A stretch of 64,000 nucleotides of DNA from Arthrobacter sp. NicSoilB8 (GCF_019977355.1 NZ_AP024655.1:4526001-4590000); one strand, 5' to 3'. Shown: positions 43,350 to 52,541, counted from the first letter of the stretch. Numbers and translations: made by a program. Notes: generated from the sequence alone by a model not told the origin.

Positions 43350-44165
43350 ATGAGTGCGCAGCAGCCTGACGATGTGTACACGCACGGCCACCACGAGTCG
43401 GTGGTCCGTGCCCATGCTTCCCGCACGGCGGAGAACTCGGCAGCGTTCGTGCTTCCGTACCTCACGCCCGGCGTGTCCGTGCTCGACGTCGGCTGCGGTC
43501 CGGGCAGCATCACGTGCGACTTCGCGGAGCTGGTGGCGCCGGGCAGGGTCACGGGCCTTGACCGCTCCCCCGACATCATCGCCCAGGCAACCGCCCTCGC
43601 CGTCGAGCGCGGCGTGGAAAATGTCCACTTTGGGACCGGCAACGTCTACGACCTCGACTTCCCGGACGAGTCGTTCGACGTCGTCCACGCCCATCAGGTC
43701 CTCCAGCACCTCACGGACCCCGTCGCGGCCCTGCGGGAGATGCGCCGGGTGGCCAAGGCCGGCGGCATCGTGGCGGTGCGCGACGCCGATTTCCACGGCA
43801 TGAGCTGGTACCCGGCCATCCCGGAACTCGACGACTGGATGGAGCTCTACCAGCGCATCGCCCGCCGCAACGGCGCCGAGCCCGATGCCGGCCGCCGGCT
43901 CGTGTCCTGGGCCCAGGCTGCCGGGTTCACGGACGTGGCGCCGTCGAGCAGCAACTGGCTCTACGCCACCGGGCAGCAGCGGCGCTGGCAGGCCCGGGTG
44001 TGGGGCGAGCGGGTGCTGCATTCCTCCTTTGCGGACCAGGCGCTCGAGTACGGCTTCGCCAGCGAGGCGGACCTGGCCCGGATTTCCGCGGGCTGGCACC
44101 GGTGGGGCTCCACCGACGACGGATGGTTCCTGATTCCCAACGGTGAAGTCATCGCCAGGGCGTGA
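43350..44165 (+). CDS. SAM-dependent class I methyltransferase
   Basis: 271 residues. The Rossmann methyltransferase motifs are clear: VLDVGCGPGSITCDFAE (motif I), VTGLDRSPDII (post I), FDVVHAHQVLQHLTDP (motif II) and LREMRRVAKAGGIVAVRD (motif III). It resembles UbiE/Methyltransf_11 small-molecule enzymes; the substrate is unknown. GGGAGGG precedes the ATG. Convergent with the OpgC gene, with 11 bases between stops. Confidence 0.92.
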   Translation: MSAQQPDDVYTHGHHESVVRAHASRTAENSAAFVLPYLTPGVSVLDVGCGPGSITCDFAELVAPGRVTGLDRSPDIIAQATALAVERGVENVHFGTGNVYDLDFPDESFDVVHAHQVLQHLTDPVAALREMRRVAKAGGIVAVRDADFHGMSWYPAIPELDDWMELYQRIARRNGAEPDAGRRLVSWAQAAGFTDVAPSSSNWLYATGQQRRWQARVWGERVLHSSFADQALEYGFASEADLARISAGWHRWGSTDDGWFLIPNGEVIARA

Positions 44166-44176
44166 TGCCCCGGCGG

Positions 44177-46669
44177 CTAGCGGGGGATGATCCGGAACAA
44201 GAACTTCGTCTTGATCATCGTCCACACCAGGCCCAGGACCAGCACGTAGGCGCCGGTATTCAGCCAGACATTGCCCTGCTGCAGCACGGGGATGTTGGCC
44301 AGGGCCAGTATCAGGAATACGTGGATGATGAAGACATACAAGGTGGCCTGCCCCAGCGGGATAAGGAACCAGCCCAGTGCCCGCTCCAGGAGCTTCCAGT
44401 AGGCGGTCAAAAGGGAGTAGGCCGTGATGATGACCACCAGGACGTTGAGCAGCCGTCCCGCGCCAAGGTAAGTCCGACCGAAATAGCCGCTGTAAAGCGT
44501 CTGATGCAGGGCATCAGGCAACAAGGCGAGGCGGACATCGTAAGCATTGGAAAGGTAGGGGTTGGACAAAGCAAACAGTGCAAAAAGTACCGCCAGCAGG
44601 GCGCAGAGGGCCAGCACGCTCTTGTGGCGGCAGAACCAGGCCACAAGCGGACGGCGGTAATAGCCCGCGGTCAGGCCAAGGACAAAGAGGACCTGCCATA
44701 CCATCAACGGGAAGGAATCTTCGAACTGGGACGGCAGGAGACGGACGCGGGACACGGACCCCACCGCGTAAAGGGCGGCACTCACCAGCAGGACCAGCCA
44801 CGCCAGCCTGCGGGACAGCGCCCATAGGATCAGGGGGCTCAGGAGCAGGAGCACCACGTAAAGGCCCATGATGTTGAACTGCCACGGGCCGAACTCCAGC
44901 AGCAGGATCTTCGGGATCAGCCAGGCCGGGACCGGGAAATGCAGCAGCCCTTCCACCTCCGCATACAAGTCGTAGCTGCGGCCGGACGCCGCGGCGCCCG
45001 CCGCTCCGGTCCCTTGGTCCGTGAACGCGGTCAGGACCGAGCTCTGGACGAGGGGCACGAGACTGATGAAGAAGACCGTCATGACAACGGTCAGGGCCGT
45101 CAGGTAAAGCTTCCACGACCGGCGGCTTGTCTTATCCAGCACCTCCGCGGGGTTGGCCTTAATCTTTGGCCCGTAGACCATGCCCAGAACGGCCCCGGAC
45201 AGCAGGACAAAGAATTCCGCGCCGGACACCGCGCCGATCGTTTCCTGGGTCAGCAGCTGAAAAAGTGAGGTGAGGCCAACATGGTTCACCACCACAAAGA
45301 GGATCGCCATGCCGCGCAGCATGTCCACGCGCCTGTCCCTGAAGTCCTCTTCCCGATACGCCCAGGAGCGCCCCGCGGACCAGCGGACAGGGAGCATCCA
45401 CAACGCGGCGGCCAGCGTCAATCCCGCCGCCGCAGCTACCCAGGCCCAGCCGCCGGAAATCACCCCGCCGGATGGGCTGTTCGCACCGCCTCCGGCGGCC
45501 GTCGCCGTCGCGGGGCCGGTCTGGAAGTTGGACTCCTCCAGTCCGTTGGCCAGGATCGAAGCGGTGCCGGCGTCCGCCGTAAGGCGCCAGTCGATCGCCA
45601 CCTCGCCGGATGCGCGGCGTCGGACCGTTTCGTTCCACAGCACGGCCCTGACGTTCTTATATCCGGAGCCTGGCGTTGCGAGTACCTGGCTCATCCAGGC
45701 GCCCTTGATGTCCGCCTCGGAGGGTCCACCGCTGGCCGGGCTGTAGAAAGCACCCGTTTCCAGGAGCAGAGGCTTGTTCCGGGACACCGAGTAGCCATCA
45801 TAGAAATTCAAGTCCACCGCGGGCTGAGCCGGCTGCGCGGGCCCCAGCATGCGGGCAAGGCCGCCCTCAGCAGGAAGAGTGTTGACCGGCGGGCCGCCGG
45901 CAGTGTCGTCGTGGAATGCGGACAACCCCACCCAGTCCACCGCGCCGTCCCCTGGGTAATATGGCGAGTATGCCGCATCCTCAAGGTTCCAGGCGCCGTC
46001 GGAATTCGTGTCCAAGGCGCTGAAGCCCGGGCTGCCGGGCTGCGCAGCGTCGGGAGCCTTCGGGAAGGGGTAGTCACTTCCCTGGAACGGCGACCAGACC
46101 ATCAGTGGCTTTTCCAGTGTTGCGCGCATGGCGGCCGTCACCGCCCGAAACGCGGCAACGTACTCGGCGGGCCTTTGGCCCCAAGCCGCCCAGCCCGCAT
46201 TCATGTTGGGCGCGAAACGGATGAACAGCTGACCTTTGAACCCCCCAGCCATCTCCTTGATTTTCTGCGCGAGATCGGTTGAGGTCACCGCGTCGACCTG
46301 CGCCAAGGGAACTCTCGGGTTGACCGTGATCAACGCATCGGCGCCTTCGGATTCTGCTTGCTCCAGGAACTGCGGGATGAATACCTCTTCCTGTTCCTGA
46401 ACAGGAAGCGACAATTCATGGGCATAGAGCGCCGCCGGCTTTCCCAGGCGCCCGGCGTACTGGGCGGCGGAGTCCGTCGACCAGTCCAGCTGCACACCCC
46501 ACAGCGGCCCTTTTCCGTCCTGCGCTGAAGGCCCGCGGTCCGTCGCCTCAGACACGCCCACATGCGGGATGGGCCCGCTGGCCTGCGCTGATGCACCGAA
46601 AGCGGCCGTAAACGCGAACACCAGAACCAGCAGGACCAACAGGACGGGCAACGCGCGGCGCAGATTCAC
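44177..46669 (-). CDS. OpgC-type acyltransferase fused to a GH26-like ectodomain
   Basis: 830 residues. A signal anchor (about 4-30) leads to a GH26-like extracytoplasmic domain (about 55-385, with RFAPNMNAGWAAWGQRPAEY). The usual acid/base Glu of the xEMN motif is Asn155; a candidate nucleophile (E304, LLLETGAF) remains. A membrane helix (405-427) and an OpgC-like multi-helix acyltransferase (about 445-825, DRRVDMLRGMAILFVVVNHVG) follow. The protein probably acylates a surface glycan, with the outer domain binding it. The likely GTG start at 46669 is seven bases after TACTAT, suggesting a leaderless transcript; the frame stays open further upstream without support. It is divergent from the PepSY-like gene. 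Confidence 0.85.
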   Translation of the reverse strand: MNLRRALPVLLVLLVLVFAFTAAFGASAQASGPIPHVGVSEATDRGPSAQDGKGPLWGVQLDWSTDSAAQYAGRLGKPAALYAHELSLPVQEQEEVFIPQFLEQAESEGADALITVNPRVPLAQVDAVTSTDLAQKIKEMAGGFKGQLFIRFAPNMNAGWAAWGQRPAEYVAAFRAVTAAMRATLEKPLMVWSPFQGSDYPFPKAPDAAQPGSPGFSALDTNSDGAWNLEDAAYSPYYPGDGAVDWVGLSAFHDDTAGGPPVNTLPAEGGLARMLGPAQPAQPAVDLNFYDGYSVSRNKPLLLETGAFYSPASGGPSEADIKGAWMSQVLATPGSGYKNVRAVLWNETVRRRASGEVAIDWRLTADAGTASILANGLEESNFQTGPATATAAGGGANSPSGGVISGGWAWVAAAAGLTLAAALWMLPVRWSAGRSWAYREEDFRDRRVDMLRGMAILFVVVNHVGLTSLFQLLTQETIGAVSGAEFFVLLSGAVLGMVYGPKIKANPAEVLDKTSRRSWKLYLTALTVVMTVFFISLVPLVQSSVLTAFTDQGTGAAGAAASGRSYDLYAEVEGLLHFPVPAWLIPKILLLEFGPWQFNIMGLYVVLLLLSPLILWALSRRLAWLVLLVSAALYAVGSVSRVRLLPSQFEDSFPLMVWQVLFVLGLTAGYYRRPLVAWFCRHKSVLALCALLAVLFALFALSNPYLSNAYDVRLALLPDALHQTLYSGYFGRTYLGAGRLLNVLVVIITAYSLLTAYWKLLERALGWFLIPLGQATLYVFIIHVFLILALANIPVLQQGNVWLNTGAYVLVLGLVWTMIKTKFLFRIIPR

Positions 46670-46904
46670 AGTCGCAATAGTAGCGACCCCGGATCCGGCG
46701 GCATCCCACTGGCGCGGATCAGTGTGGAAGTAACCGACGACGCCGTCCTCGCGGGGCTGCATCCGGAATACACCAAGTACTTTGCGATCGCCCACCCCGG
46801 CGAACAGCGCCGCCGAAGTGCTGCCACACCTGCCGCGCCGAGGCTGGGTACAGGCCGAATCCTCGGCCGGCCCGGCTCCCGGGCCCAAGCAAAGGAGTTT
46901 CACC

Positions 46905-47405
46905 ATGGCACAGATCAACAAGACCACGGCGGGCATCATGCTTGCCGCGGTGATAGGCGGCGGCGCCATCGGCGCGGCGGCCATCCCAGCAATGGCCGAC
47001 GACGGCACCGGCACCTCCTCGTCGAGCACCGCTGCCTCCGACGGCTACGGCGGCGGGTACGGGGCACCCGGCGGCGCCGGCGGCCAGGGCGGCCCGCACC
47101 AGGCCAACGGCAAGACGGAGGAGGTCCTCACCGGCGACACCGCGACGAAGGTCGAGGCGGCGGTGAAGGCCGCCGAACCCGATGCGACGATCGAGCGGAT
47201 GGAGACCGACGCCGACGGCGCCACCTACGAAGCCCACATCACCAAGGCGGACGGCACCCGCGCCACGGTCCTGCTGGATGCGAACTTCACGGTGACCGAA
47301 ACCCAGGATCAGGGCCAGGGCGGTCCCGGCGGCGGAGGCCATGGCGGCCCGAATGACGGGGGTTCGGGCGGCTCAGCCACGGACGGCTCCGCCTCCAACG
47401 GCTGA
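46905..47405 (+). CDS. Secreted PepSY-like protein
   Basis: 166 residues. A signal-like hydrophobic N-terminus (GIMLAAVIGGGAIGAAAIPAMA) is followed by a Ser/Gly-rich linker. A PepSY-like domain (about 70-125, DTATKVEAAVKAAEPDATIE then TYEAHITKADGTRATVLLD) and a Gly-rich tail follow. PepSY domains occur in protease inhibitors and cell-envelope sensors. AAAGGAG lies eight bases before the ATG at 46905. A hairpin terminator lies behind it. It is divergent from the OpgC gene, so both may serve the cell surface. Confidence 0.82.
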   Translation: MAQINKTTAGIMLAAVIGGGAIGAAAIPAMADDGTGTSSSSTAASDGYGGGYGAPGGAGGQGGPHQANGKTEEVLTGDTATKVEAAVKAAEPDATIERMETDADGATYEAHITKADGTRATVLLDANFTVTETQDQGQGGPGGGGHGGPNDGGSGGSATDGSASNG

Positions 47406-47475
47406 CCCCGAGGGCGCGGGCCCGGCAGTCCTGACCGGACAGTCCCGTCCGCCGGCCTGGGCCCGTTCACAGGCG

Positions 47476-47515
47476 CTGTTCCGGACAACGGCGGCACGGC
47501 CGTTGTCCGGAGCAG
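47476..47515 (+). terminator. Hairpin terminator after the PepSY-like gene
   Basis: A 17-bp stem with one mismatch (CTGTTCCGGACAACGGC, 47476-47492, paired with 47499-47515) and a six-base loop lies 70 bases after the stop. There is no U-tract. Confidence 0.65.
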
Positions 47516-47599
47516 TCCCAAACGAATGCACGCAGCCATTCCCTGCCGGCAGATCACCGGATAGGGTGCTCGAAAAGACCCACCGCTAAGGAGAATCCC

Positions 47600-48151
47600 A
47601 TGCGCAAAGTGACGGCCGGCCTTTTCTGCTCCGTGGACGGCGTGGTTGAAGACCCGTTCCTCTGGCAGTTCGACAGTTTCGATGAGGAACTGGGCGCCGG
47701 GATGGGCGAGATGATGGGCCGGATCGATACCGGGCTCCTGGGCCGCGTCGGCTATCAGCAGTGGGCTGAATACTGGCCGAACGCCGAAAGGGACGCCGAC
47801 TTCGCGGGCTTCATCAACCCGCTGCCGAAATATGTCGCATCCCGGACGCTGACGGGGGACCTGAAGTGGGAAAATTCGCGCCTGATTGAGGGGCCGCTGG
47901 AGGACTTCGTGGCGGCCTTGAAGAACGGTGACGGCGGCGAGATAGGAGTCTTCAGCAGCATCTCGCTGGTCCGCCAGTTGCTGTTCGCCGGGCTGCTCGA
48001 CACCTTGATGCTGATCGTCCATCCCGTGATCGCCGGCAGTGGCCGGCGGCTCTTCAACGACGGCGATCCCCTGACCCGGCTGGTGCTGCAGGAATCCCAG
48101 CAGACCAGCAAAGGCAACATGATTCTCAGCTACGGCCTCCGCGGCGACTGA
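47600..48151 (+). CDS. RibD C-terminal/dihydrofolate reductase-like protein
   Basis: 183 residues. The fold family is indicated by VTAGLFCSVDGVVEDP at the start, GLLGRVGYQQWAEYWPN, and the late segments IGVFSSISLVRQLLFAGLLDTL and HPVIAGSGRRLFNDGDP. Such stand-alone RibD_C proteins are NADPH-dependent reductases of unknown substrate, common in soil actinobacteria. AAGGAG precedes the ATG. No operon partner is visible. Confidence 0.9.
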   Translation: MRKVTAGLFCSVDGVVEDPFLWQFDSFDEELGAGMGEMMGRIDTGLLGRVGYQQWAEYWPNAERDADFAGFINPLPKYVASRTLTGDLKWENSRLIEGPLEDFVAALKNGDGGEIGVFSSISLVRQLLFAGLLDTLMLIVHPVIAGSGRRLFNDGDPLTRLVLQESQQTSKGNMILSYGLRGD

Positions 48152-48220
48152 CGCCCTGGCCAGCCGCGCCAGATCCTCAACGCTGCCAGCCCATCATCCA
48201 CCCCAGCCGGCCCCAGCCTG

Positions 48221-48280
48221 CACCGGCCGGGACCGGCTGGCCACGGCCGGGACCGTATGGCCACGGCCGGGACCGTAAAC
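48221..48280. repeat. 20-bp tandem repeat, three units, at the lysE promoter
   Basis: Three adjacent 20-base units, consensus ccacggccgggaccgtatgg, fill positions just upstream of the GTG at 48288. The first unit differs at a few positions; the last two differ only in the final four bases. The array takes up the space where the promoter and ribosome binding site would be. Confidence 0.85.
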
Positions 48281-48287
48281 TTGGCTG

Positions 48288-48911
48288 GTGCAACCCTCCC
48301 TTTGGCTGGCCCTGGCCGGCGCCGGCGTCCTGATCAGCTTCACTCCCGGCGCGGGCGCCATCAACACCATGAGCAACTCCCTGAACTCGGGATTCCGCCG
48401 CTCCCTGTGGGGCATCCTGGGCCAGCAGGCCGCCCTCGTGGTGCACATCCTGATCGTGGCCCTCGGCGTCGGCGTGCTCGTGGCGAGCTCGCCGCTCGCG
48501 TTCAACGTGATCCGCTACGCGGGGGCCGCCTACCTGGTCTATCTGGGCATCCGGCAGTTCCTGCACAAACCGGACCTGGACCAGGAGAAGGCCGCCGCCC
48601 TGCGCAACGAACCGGCCTTCTCCATGTTCCGCCGCGGCCTCTGGGTCAATCTGCTCAATCCCAAAGCCGTGGTCTTCTTCCTGGCCTTCATGCCCCAGTT
48701 CATCCGGCCCGAACAGCCGCTGCTGCCGCAGTACGCGGTCCTGTCCGCCACCGTGATCGCGATCGACATCCTCGTCATGTGGTTCTTCTTCGCGGCCGCA
48801 GCCAGGTCCTTCCAGCGCTTCACCCACGACGCCCGCGGGCAGAAAGTCCTGAACCGGACCTTCGGCGCGCTCTTCGTCGGCGTCGGCATCCTGCTGGCCG
48901 CGATCCACTAG
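48288..48911 (+). CDS. LysE-family amino acid exporter
   Basis: 207 residues with six membrane segments. The N-terminal FTPGAGAINTMSNSLNSGFR is the LysE/RhtB signature and is followed by GILGQQAALVVHILIVALG and FRRGLWVNLLNPKAVVFFLAF. The family exports amino acids or homoserine lactone-like compounds. The GTG start directly precedes the first helix, but no good ribosome binding site is seen because a 20-bp tandem repeat occupies the leader. Convergent with the acyl-CoA synthetase gene. Confidence 0.9.
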   Translation: MQPSLWLALAGAGVLISFTPGAGAINTMSNSLNSGFRRSLWGILGQQAALVVHILIVALGVGVLVASSPLAFNVIRYAGAAYLVYLGIRQFLHKPDLDQEKAAALRNEPAFSMFRRGLWVNLLNPKAVVFFLAFMPQFIRPEQPLLPQYAVLSATVIAIDILVMWFFFAAAARSFQRFTHDARGQKVLNRTFGALFVGVGILLAAIH

Positions 48912-48949
48912 GCGCCGTGTCCGCTCGTCCGGGCCGCCGGACCGCGCCG

Positions 48950-50557
48950 TCAGACGTGGCCCGGGGTCAGTTTCCGAAGGTCGGCCTTCCTGATCTTGCC
49001 GCTCGCGGTCCTGGGCATTTCCGCCACGAAGACCACCGACTTGGGGATCTTGTACCGCGCAAGCCGTCCCTCCAGATGGGAGCGCAGCTGCTCCTCCGTG
49101 AGCCGGGCCCCCTCCCGCAGCAGCACCACGGCCCGCGGCACCTCGCCCCACTTCTCGTCCGGCACGCCGATCACCGCGACGCTTCCGACGGCGTCGAGCT
49201 CGGCGATCGCCTGCTCCACCTCGGCCGGGTAGATGTTCTCCCCGCCGGAGATGATCATGTCCTTGAGCCGGTCGGAGACGAACACGAACCCGTCGGGGTC
49301 CTTGTAGCCCATGTCTCCGGACTTGAACCAGCCGTCAGCGGTGTAGGACTCCGCGGAGGCCTCGGGCCGGTTCCAGTACTGGGGGATGACGTTGGGACCC
49401 TTGATCTGGATCTCACCGACGGTTCCGGGCGCGGCGGGGCCTGCCGCCGGGTCCACGGGATCGGCCACCCTGACATCCGTGAAGAAGTGCGGCAGGCCCG
49501 AGGATCCTGCCTTGTCCCGGGACCTGGCCGCCGGCAACGTGGTGGCGCCCGGGGCCGTCTCGGTCATGCCGTAGCCGTTGGAGAAGCGCAGCCCGCGCCG
49601 TTCGTAGGCTTCCAGGACCCGCATGGGCACGGCGGACCCCCCGCACGTCAGCTTGTTCAGTGAGCTGAGGTCCGTGGCGTCCCAGTCGGGATGCTCGCAC
49701 AGCATCTGGTACGTGGTGGGCACACCGCTGATGGTCGTTGCGCGGTGCCGCTCGATCAGCTCCAAAGTCCGGCGGGGATCGAACTTGGCTTCGAGGACCA
49801 CGGTCCCGCCCTTCAGGAGCGTGGGCAGCACGCCCATGTCGAGGGAGGCGACGTGGAACATCGGGGAGATCATGAGGGCCACATCGGTGGACGTAAAGTC
49901 GAAGTCGACCAGCACGTTGACGCAGTTCCACGTGATATTGCCGTGGGTCAGGAGCGCCCCCTTGGGGTTGCCGGTGGTTCCGGAGGTGTAGAGGATCATG
50001 GCGGCGTCGTCCAGTCCCACGGGCTCGTCCGGCGGCAACACAGCACCGGAGGCGATCACTGCCTCAAACGCTTCGACGGCGGGTCCGCCGGCCGTACCGC
50101 CGGCCCCCGCGACGCCGTCGGGCACGGTTGAATCGGGCACGGTTGAATCGGGCACCGGTGAATCCTCGACGGCGATCCGCGTACGCACCGCCGTCCCCGC
50201 CGAGCCGCTTTCCGCCAGCCCCGCGAGCGCCGCCGAGTGAACCAGCAGGACAGCGCCGCTGTCCTTGAGCTGGAACTGGATTTCGGGCGGCGCCAGCCGG
50301 GTGTTCAGCGGGACAAAGACCGCACCGGCCAGTCCCGCGGCAAAGAGGGTCTCCAGGAAGGAAGGATCATTTTCGCCCAGGTAGGCCACCCGGTCTCCCT
50401 TGGTCACGCCGCGGTCCCGGAGGGCGTTGGCAAGCCTCGTGGAACGGTCTGCGAGCTCCCTGTAGCTGAGCGTCCGGTCCCCTGCGATCACGGCGGTCTT
50501 GGTGCCCGACTTCGGGCGGCGCCGTTGCAGCCACGAGCCGATGCCAAAATTCTCCAC
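48950..50557 (-). CDS. Acyl/aryl-CoA synthetase (CouL-like)
   Basis: 535 residues of the ANL superfamily. It activates a carboxylic acid to its CoA thioester with ATP. Motifs are the P-loop YTSGTTGNPKGALLTH, NGYGMTETAPG, the hinge DGWFKSGDMGYKDPDGFVFV, and the catalytic Lys near the end (RTASGKIRKADLRK). A Val-Pro-Asp-Ser-Thr insertion near residue 137 is encoded by three 15-bp repeats (50120-50164). GAAAGGA precedes the GTG. It is last in the six-gene operon starting at 55796, so the CoA ligase step belongs to that catabolic pathway. Confidence 0.92.
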   Translation of the reverse strand: MENFGIGSWLQRRRPKSGTKTAVIAGDRTLSYRELADRSTRLANALRDRGVTKGDRVAYLGENDPSFLETLFAAGLAGAVFVPLNTRLAPPEIQFQLKDSGAVLLVHSAALAGLAESGSAGTAVRTRIAVEDSPVPDSTVPDSTVPDGVAGAGGTAGGPAVEAFEAVIASGAVLPPDEPVGLDDAAMILYTSGTTGNPKGALLTHGNITWNCVNVLVDFDFTSTDVALMISPMFHVASLDMGVLPTLLKGGTVVLEAKFDPRRTLELIERHRATTISGVPTTYQMLCEHPDWDATDLSSLNKLTCGGSAVPMRVLEAYERRGLRFSNGYGMTETAPGATTLPAARSRDKAGSSGLPHFFTDVRVADPVDPAAGPAAPGTVGEIQIKGPNVIPQYWNRPEASAESYTADGWFKSGDMGYKDPDGFVFVSDRLKDMIISGGENIYPAEVEQAIAELDAVGSVAVIGVPDEKWGEVPRAVVLLREGARLTEEQLRSHLEGRLARYKIPKSVVFVAEMPRTASGKIRKADLRKLTPGHV

Positions 50558-50599
50558 GGAAAATCCTTTCTAGTTAGACGGTAGCGCCAGCGGACCGGG

Positions 50600-51994
50600 T
50601 TAGGACCCGACAGTCTGCAAATCGTTGTTCTTGGGTTCGCGGGTCAGCAGGATGAAGACAATCGACACGACTGACATGATGGCCAGGTACCAGACCACGG
50701 CGGCGGTGTTCTGTCCGGAATCCTTGAAGATCTGCGCCACAATGCCTGGCGTGAAACCCGCCCCGAGAAGGGTGGCGAGCTGGTATCCCAGCGAGGCGCC
50801 GGTGTACCGCGACGTGGTGCCGAACTGCTCGGACACGAAGGCAGCGAGCGGGCCGAACAGGGTGGAGTGGATCATGAGCCCGACGGCGAATGCCACGAAG
50901 ATCAGCCCGATGTTGTTCGAGGACAGGAGCTGGAACATCGGCGTCAGGTAAAGGATGAACAGCACCAGGCCGCCGATCATCACGGGCCGCCGTCCCAGCT
51001 TGTCGGAGAGCCGGCCGCCCATGATCACGAAGGCGATGGACACGAAGGAGGCTGCCGCGAAGGCGTAGAGCACACCCTGACGGTCCGCGCCCTTGGACAC
51101 GGCATAGGTCACGGAGAACGTTGCCAGCACCACCTGGAGCGCAAACCCGGCCGCACCGGCCAGCATGGTGAAGATCAGGGTCTTGGGCCGGCGCAGGACC
51201 TGTAGGAGGGGAATCTCGCGGCGCGTCGGCACGCCGCCCTGCACCGATCCCGCGCGCCGGACGTTCTCCCGCGCCGCGTTGTCCTGGATGTCCTGCTCGG
51301 CTTTCTCCTGTTCCAGCGCCGCCTTGAAGATCGGGCTTTCCGAGACCTTGAGCCGGACGAACATTCCGACGCCCAGCAGAACGAAGGACAGCAGGAACGG
51401 CACCCGCCAGCCCCAGGCCAGGAACTGCTCGTTGGGCAGGGCCGCGAAGGCGCCCATGACCAGGGTGCCCAGCACCGCGCCGGTGGGGGCGCCCGCGTTG
51501 ACGAATGAGGCCGCGAAGCCGCGCTTGCCCGATTCCGAGTGCTCGAGCGCCATGAGGGCGGCGCCGCCCCACTCCCCGCCGACGGCAATGCCCTGGCAGA
51601 CGCGGAGGATCACAAGCATCACGGCGCCCCAGGCTCCGGCCACCGCGGCGCCGGGCACGAGCCCGATCAGGGTGGAGGCGATGCCCATGACCAGCATCGA
51701 GACGATCAGCATGTTCTTGCGGCCCAGCCTGTCGCCGAAGTGGCCGAAGATGATGCCGCCCAGGGGCCGGGCCACGTAGCCGGCGGCGAACGTCCCGTAG
51801 GCGGCCACGACCCCCACCCACTCGTCCATGCCGGAAAAGAACACCTTGGGAAACACCACGGCGGCGGCCGTGGCATAGAGCAGGAAGTCGTAGTACTCGA
51901 TGGTGCTGCCGAGATAGCTGGAGGCGATGACGGTCCGTGCTTCACGGCGACGCGTACCCGCGTCCATGGCCTGCAACTGCGAAATCTGGGACAT
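50600..51994 (-). CDS. MHS-family carboxylate transporter (CouT-like)
   Basis: 464 residues with 12 membrane segments. Motifs include ASYLGSTIEYYDFLLYATAAA in helix 1, the repeated GHFGDRLGRKNML and GRLSDKLGRRPVM, and RVCQGIAVGGEWGGAALMALE in helix 4. AAGGAACAACG precedes the ATG. It lies between the MaoC and CoA-ligase genes of the same operon and so probably imports the aromatic or other acid that the ligase activates. Confidence 0.9.
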   Translation of the reverse strand: MSQISQLQAMDAGTRRREARTVIASSYLGSTIEYYDFLLYATAAAVVFPKVFFSGMDEWVGVVAAYGTFAAGYVARPLGGIIFGHFGDRLGRKNMLIVSMLVMGIASTLIGLVPGAAVAGAWGAVMLVILRVCQGIAVGGEWGGAALMALEHSESGKRGFAASFVNAGAPTGAVLGTLVMGAFAALPNEQFLAWGWRVPFLLSFVLLGVGMFVRLKVSESPIFKAALEQEKAEQDIQDNAARENVRRAGSVQGGVPTRREIPLLQVLRRPKTLIFTMLAGAAGFALQVVLATFSVTYAVSKGADRQGVLYAFAAASFVSIAFVIMGGRLSDKLGRRPVMIGGLVLFILYLTPMFQLLSSNNIGLIFVAFAVGLMIHSTLFGPLAAFVSEQFGTTSRYTGASLGYQLATLLGAGFTPGIVAQIFKDSGQNTAAVVWYLAIMSVVSIVFILLTREPKNNDLQTVGS

Positions 51995-52063
51995 CGTTGT
52001 TCCTTATATGCAGAGGAATGGGGGTGCCGAGGGATGGGGCAAAGGGCTGGTAGGGTGGCCGCC

Positions 52064-52097
52064 GCGGCTTACTTGTAGAAGCGGCTTACTTGTAGAA
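52064..52097. repeat. 17-bp tandem duplication over the end of the MaoC gene
   Basis: gcggcttacttgtagaa occurs twice back to back (52064-52080, 52081-52097). It duplicates the last codons and stop of the MaoC gene, so a second copy of the Phe-Tyr-Lys-stop sequence follows the real stop. Confidence 0.9.
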
Positions 52098-52541
52098 GCG
52101 GGCGAGGAACTCAGCCACGACCGCGGGGCGTTCCTGGCCTTCGATCTCAATGGTGTTGGCCACCTTGATCTGGGCGCCGCCCTTGACCTCGGTGACTTCG
52201 GCAATGGTCGCCCGCATGCGGATCCGCGAGCCCACTTTGACCGGGGAGGTGAAGCGGACCTTGTCGAGGCCGTAGTTGACCTTGGTGGTGACGCCGTCGA
52301 CGTCGAACAGCTCGCCCCAGAACGGGATGATGAGCGAGAGGGTGAGGAAGCCGTGGGCGATCGGGGCGCCGAAGGGGCCGTCCTTGGCGCGTTCCGGGTC
52401 CACGTGGATCCACTGGTCATCGCCCGTGGCGTCGGCGAACTTGTTGATCTGTTCCTGGGTGATTTCGCGGTAGTCGGTGGCACCGAGGTCGGTGCCGGCG
52501 AGGGTGAGCAGTTTGTCGAAGTCGACGACGAGGTTGGGCAT
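52086..52541 (-). CDS. MaoC-family enoyl-CoA hydratase (CouM-like)
   Basis: 151 residues, a single hot-dog domain of the R-hydratase type. The catalytic motif is seen in FADATGDDQWIHVDPERA with the Asp/His pair, and the second conserved segment is GAPIAHGFLTLSLI. CAGGAG precedes the ATG at 52541; a longer frame to 52652 would overlap the upstream gene and is unsupported. It would hydrate an enoyl- or cinnamoyl-CoA produced by the neighbouring ligase or dehydrogenase. Confidence 0.92.
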   Translation of the reverse strand: MPNLVVDFDKLLTLAGTDLGATDYREITQEQINKFADATGDDQWIHVDPERAKDGPFGAPIAHGFLTLSLIIPFWGELFDVDGVTTKVNYGLDKVRFTSPVKVGSRIRMRATIAEVTEVKGGAQIKVANTIEIEGQERPAVVAEFLARFYK

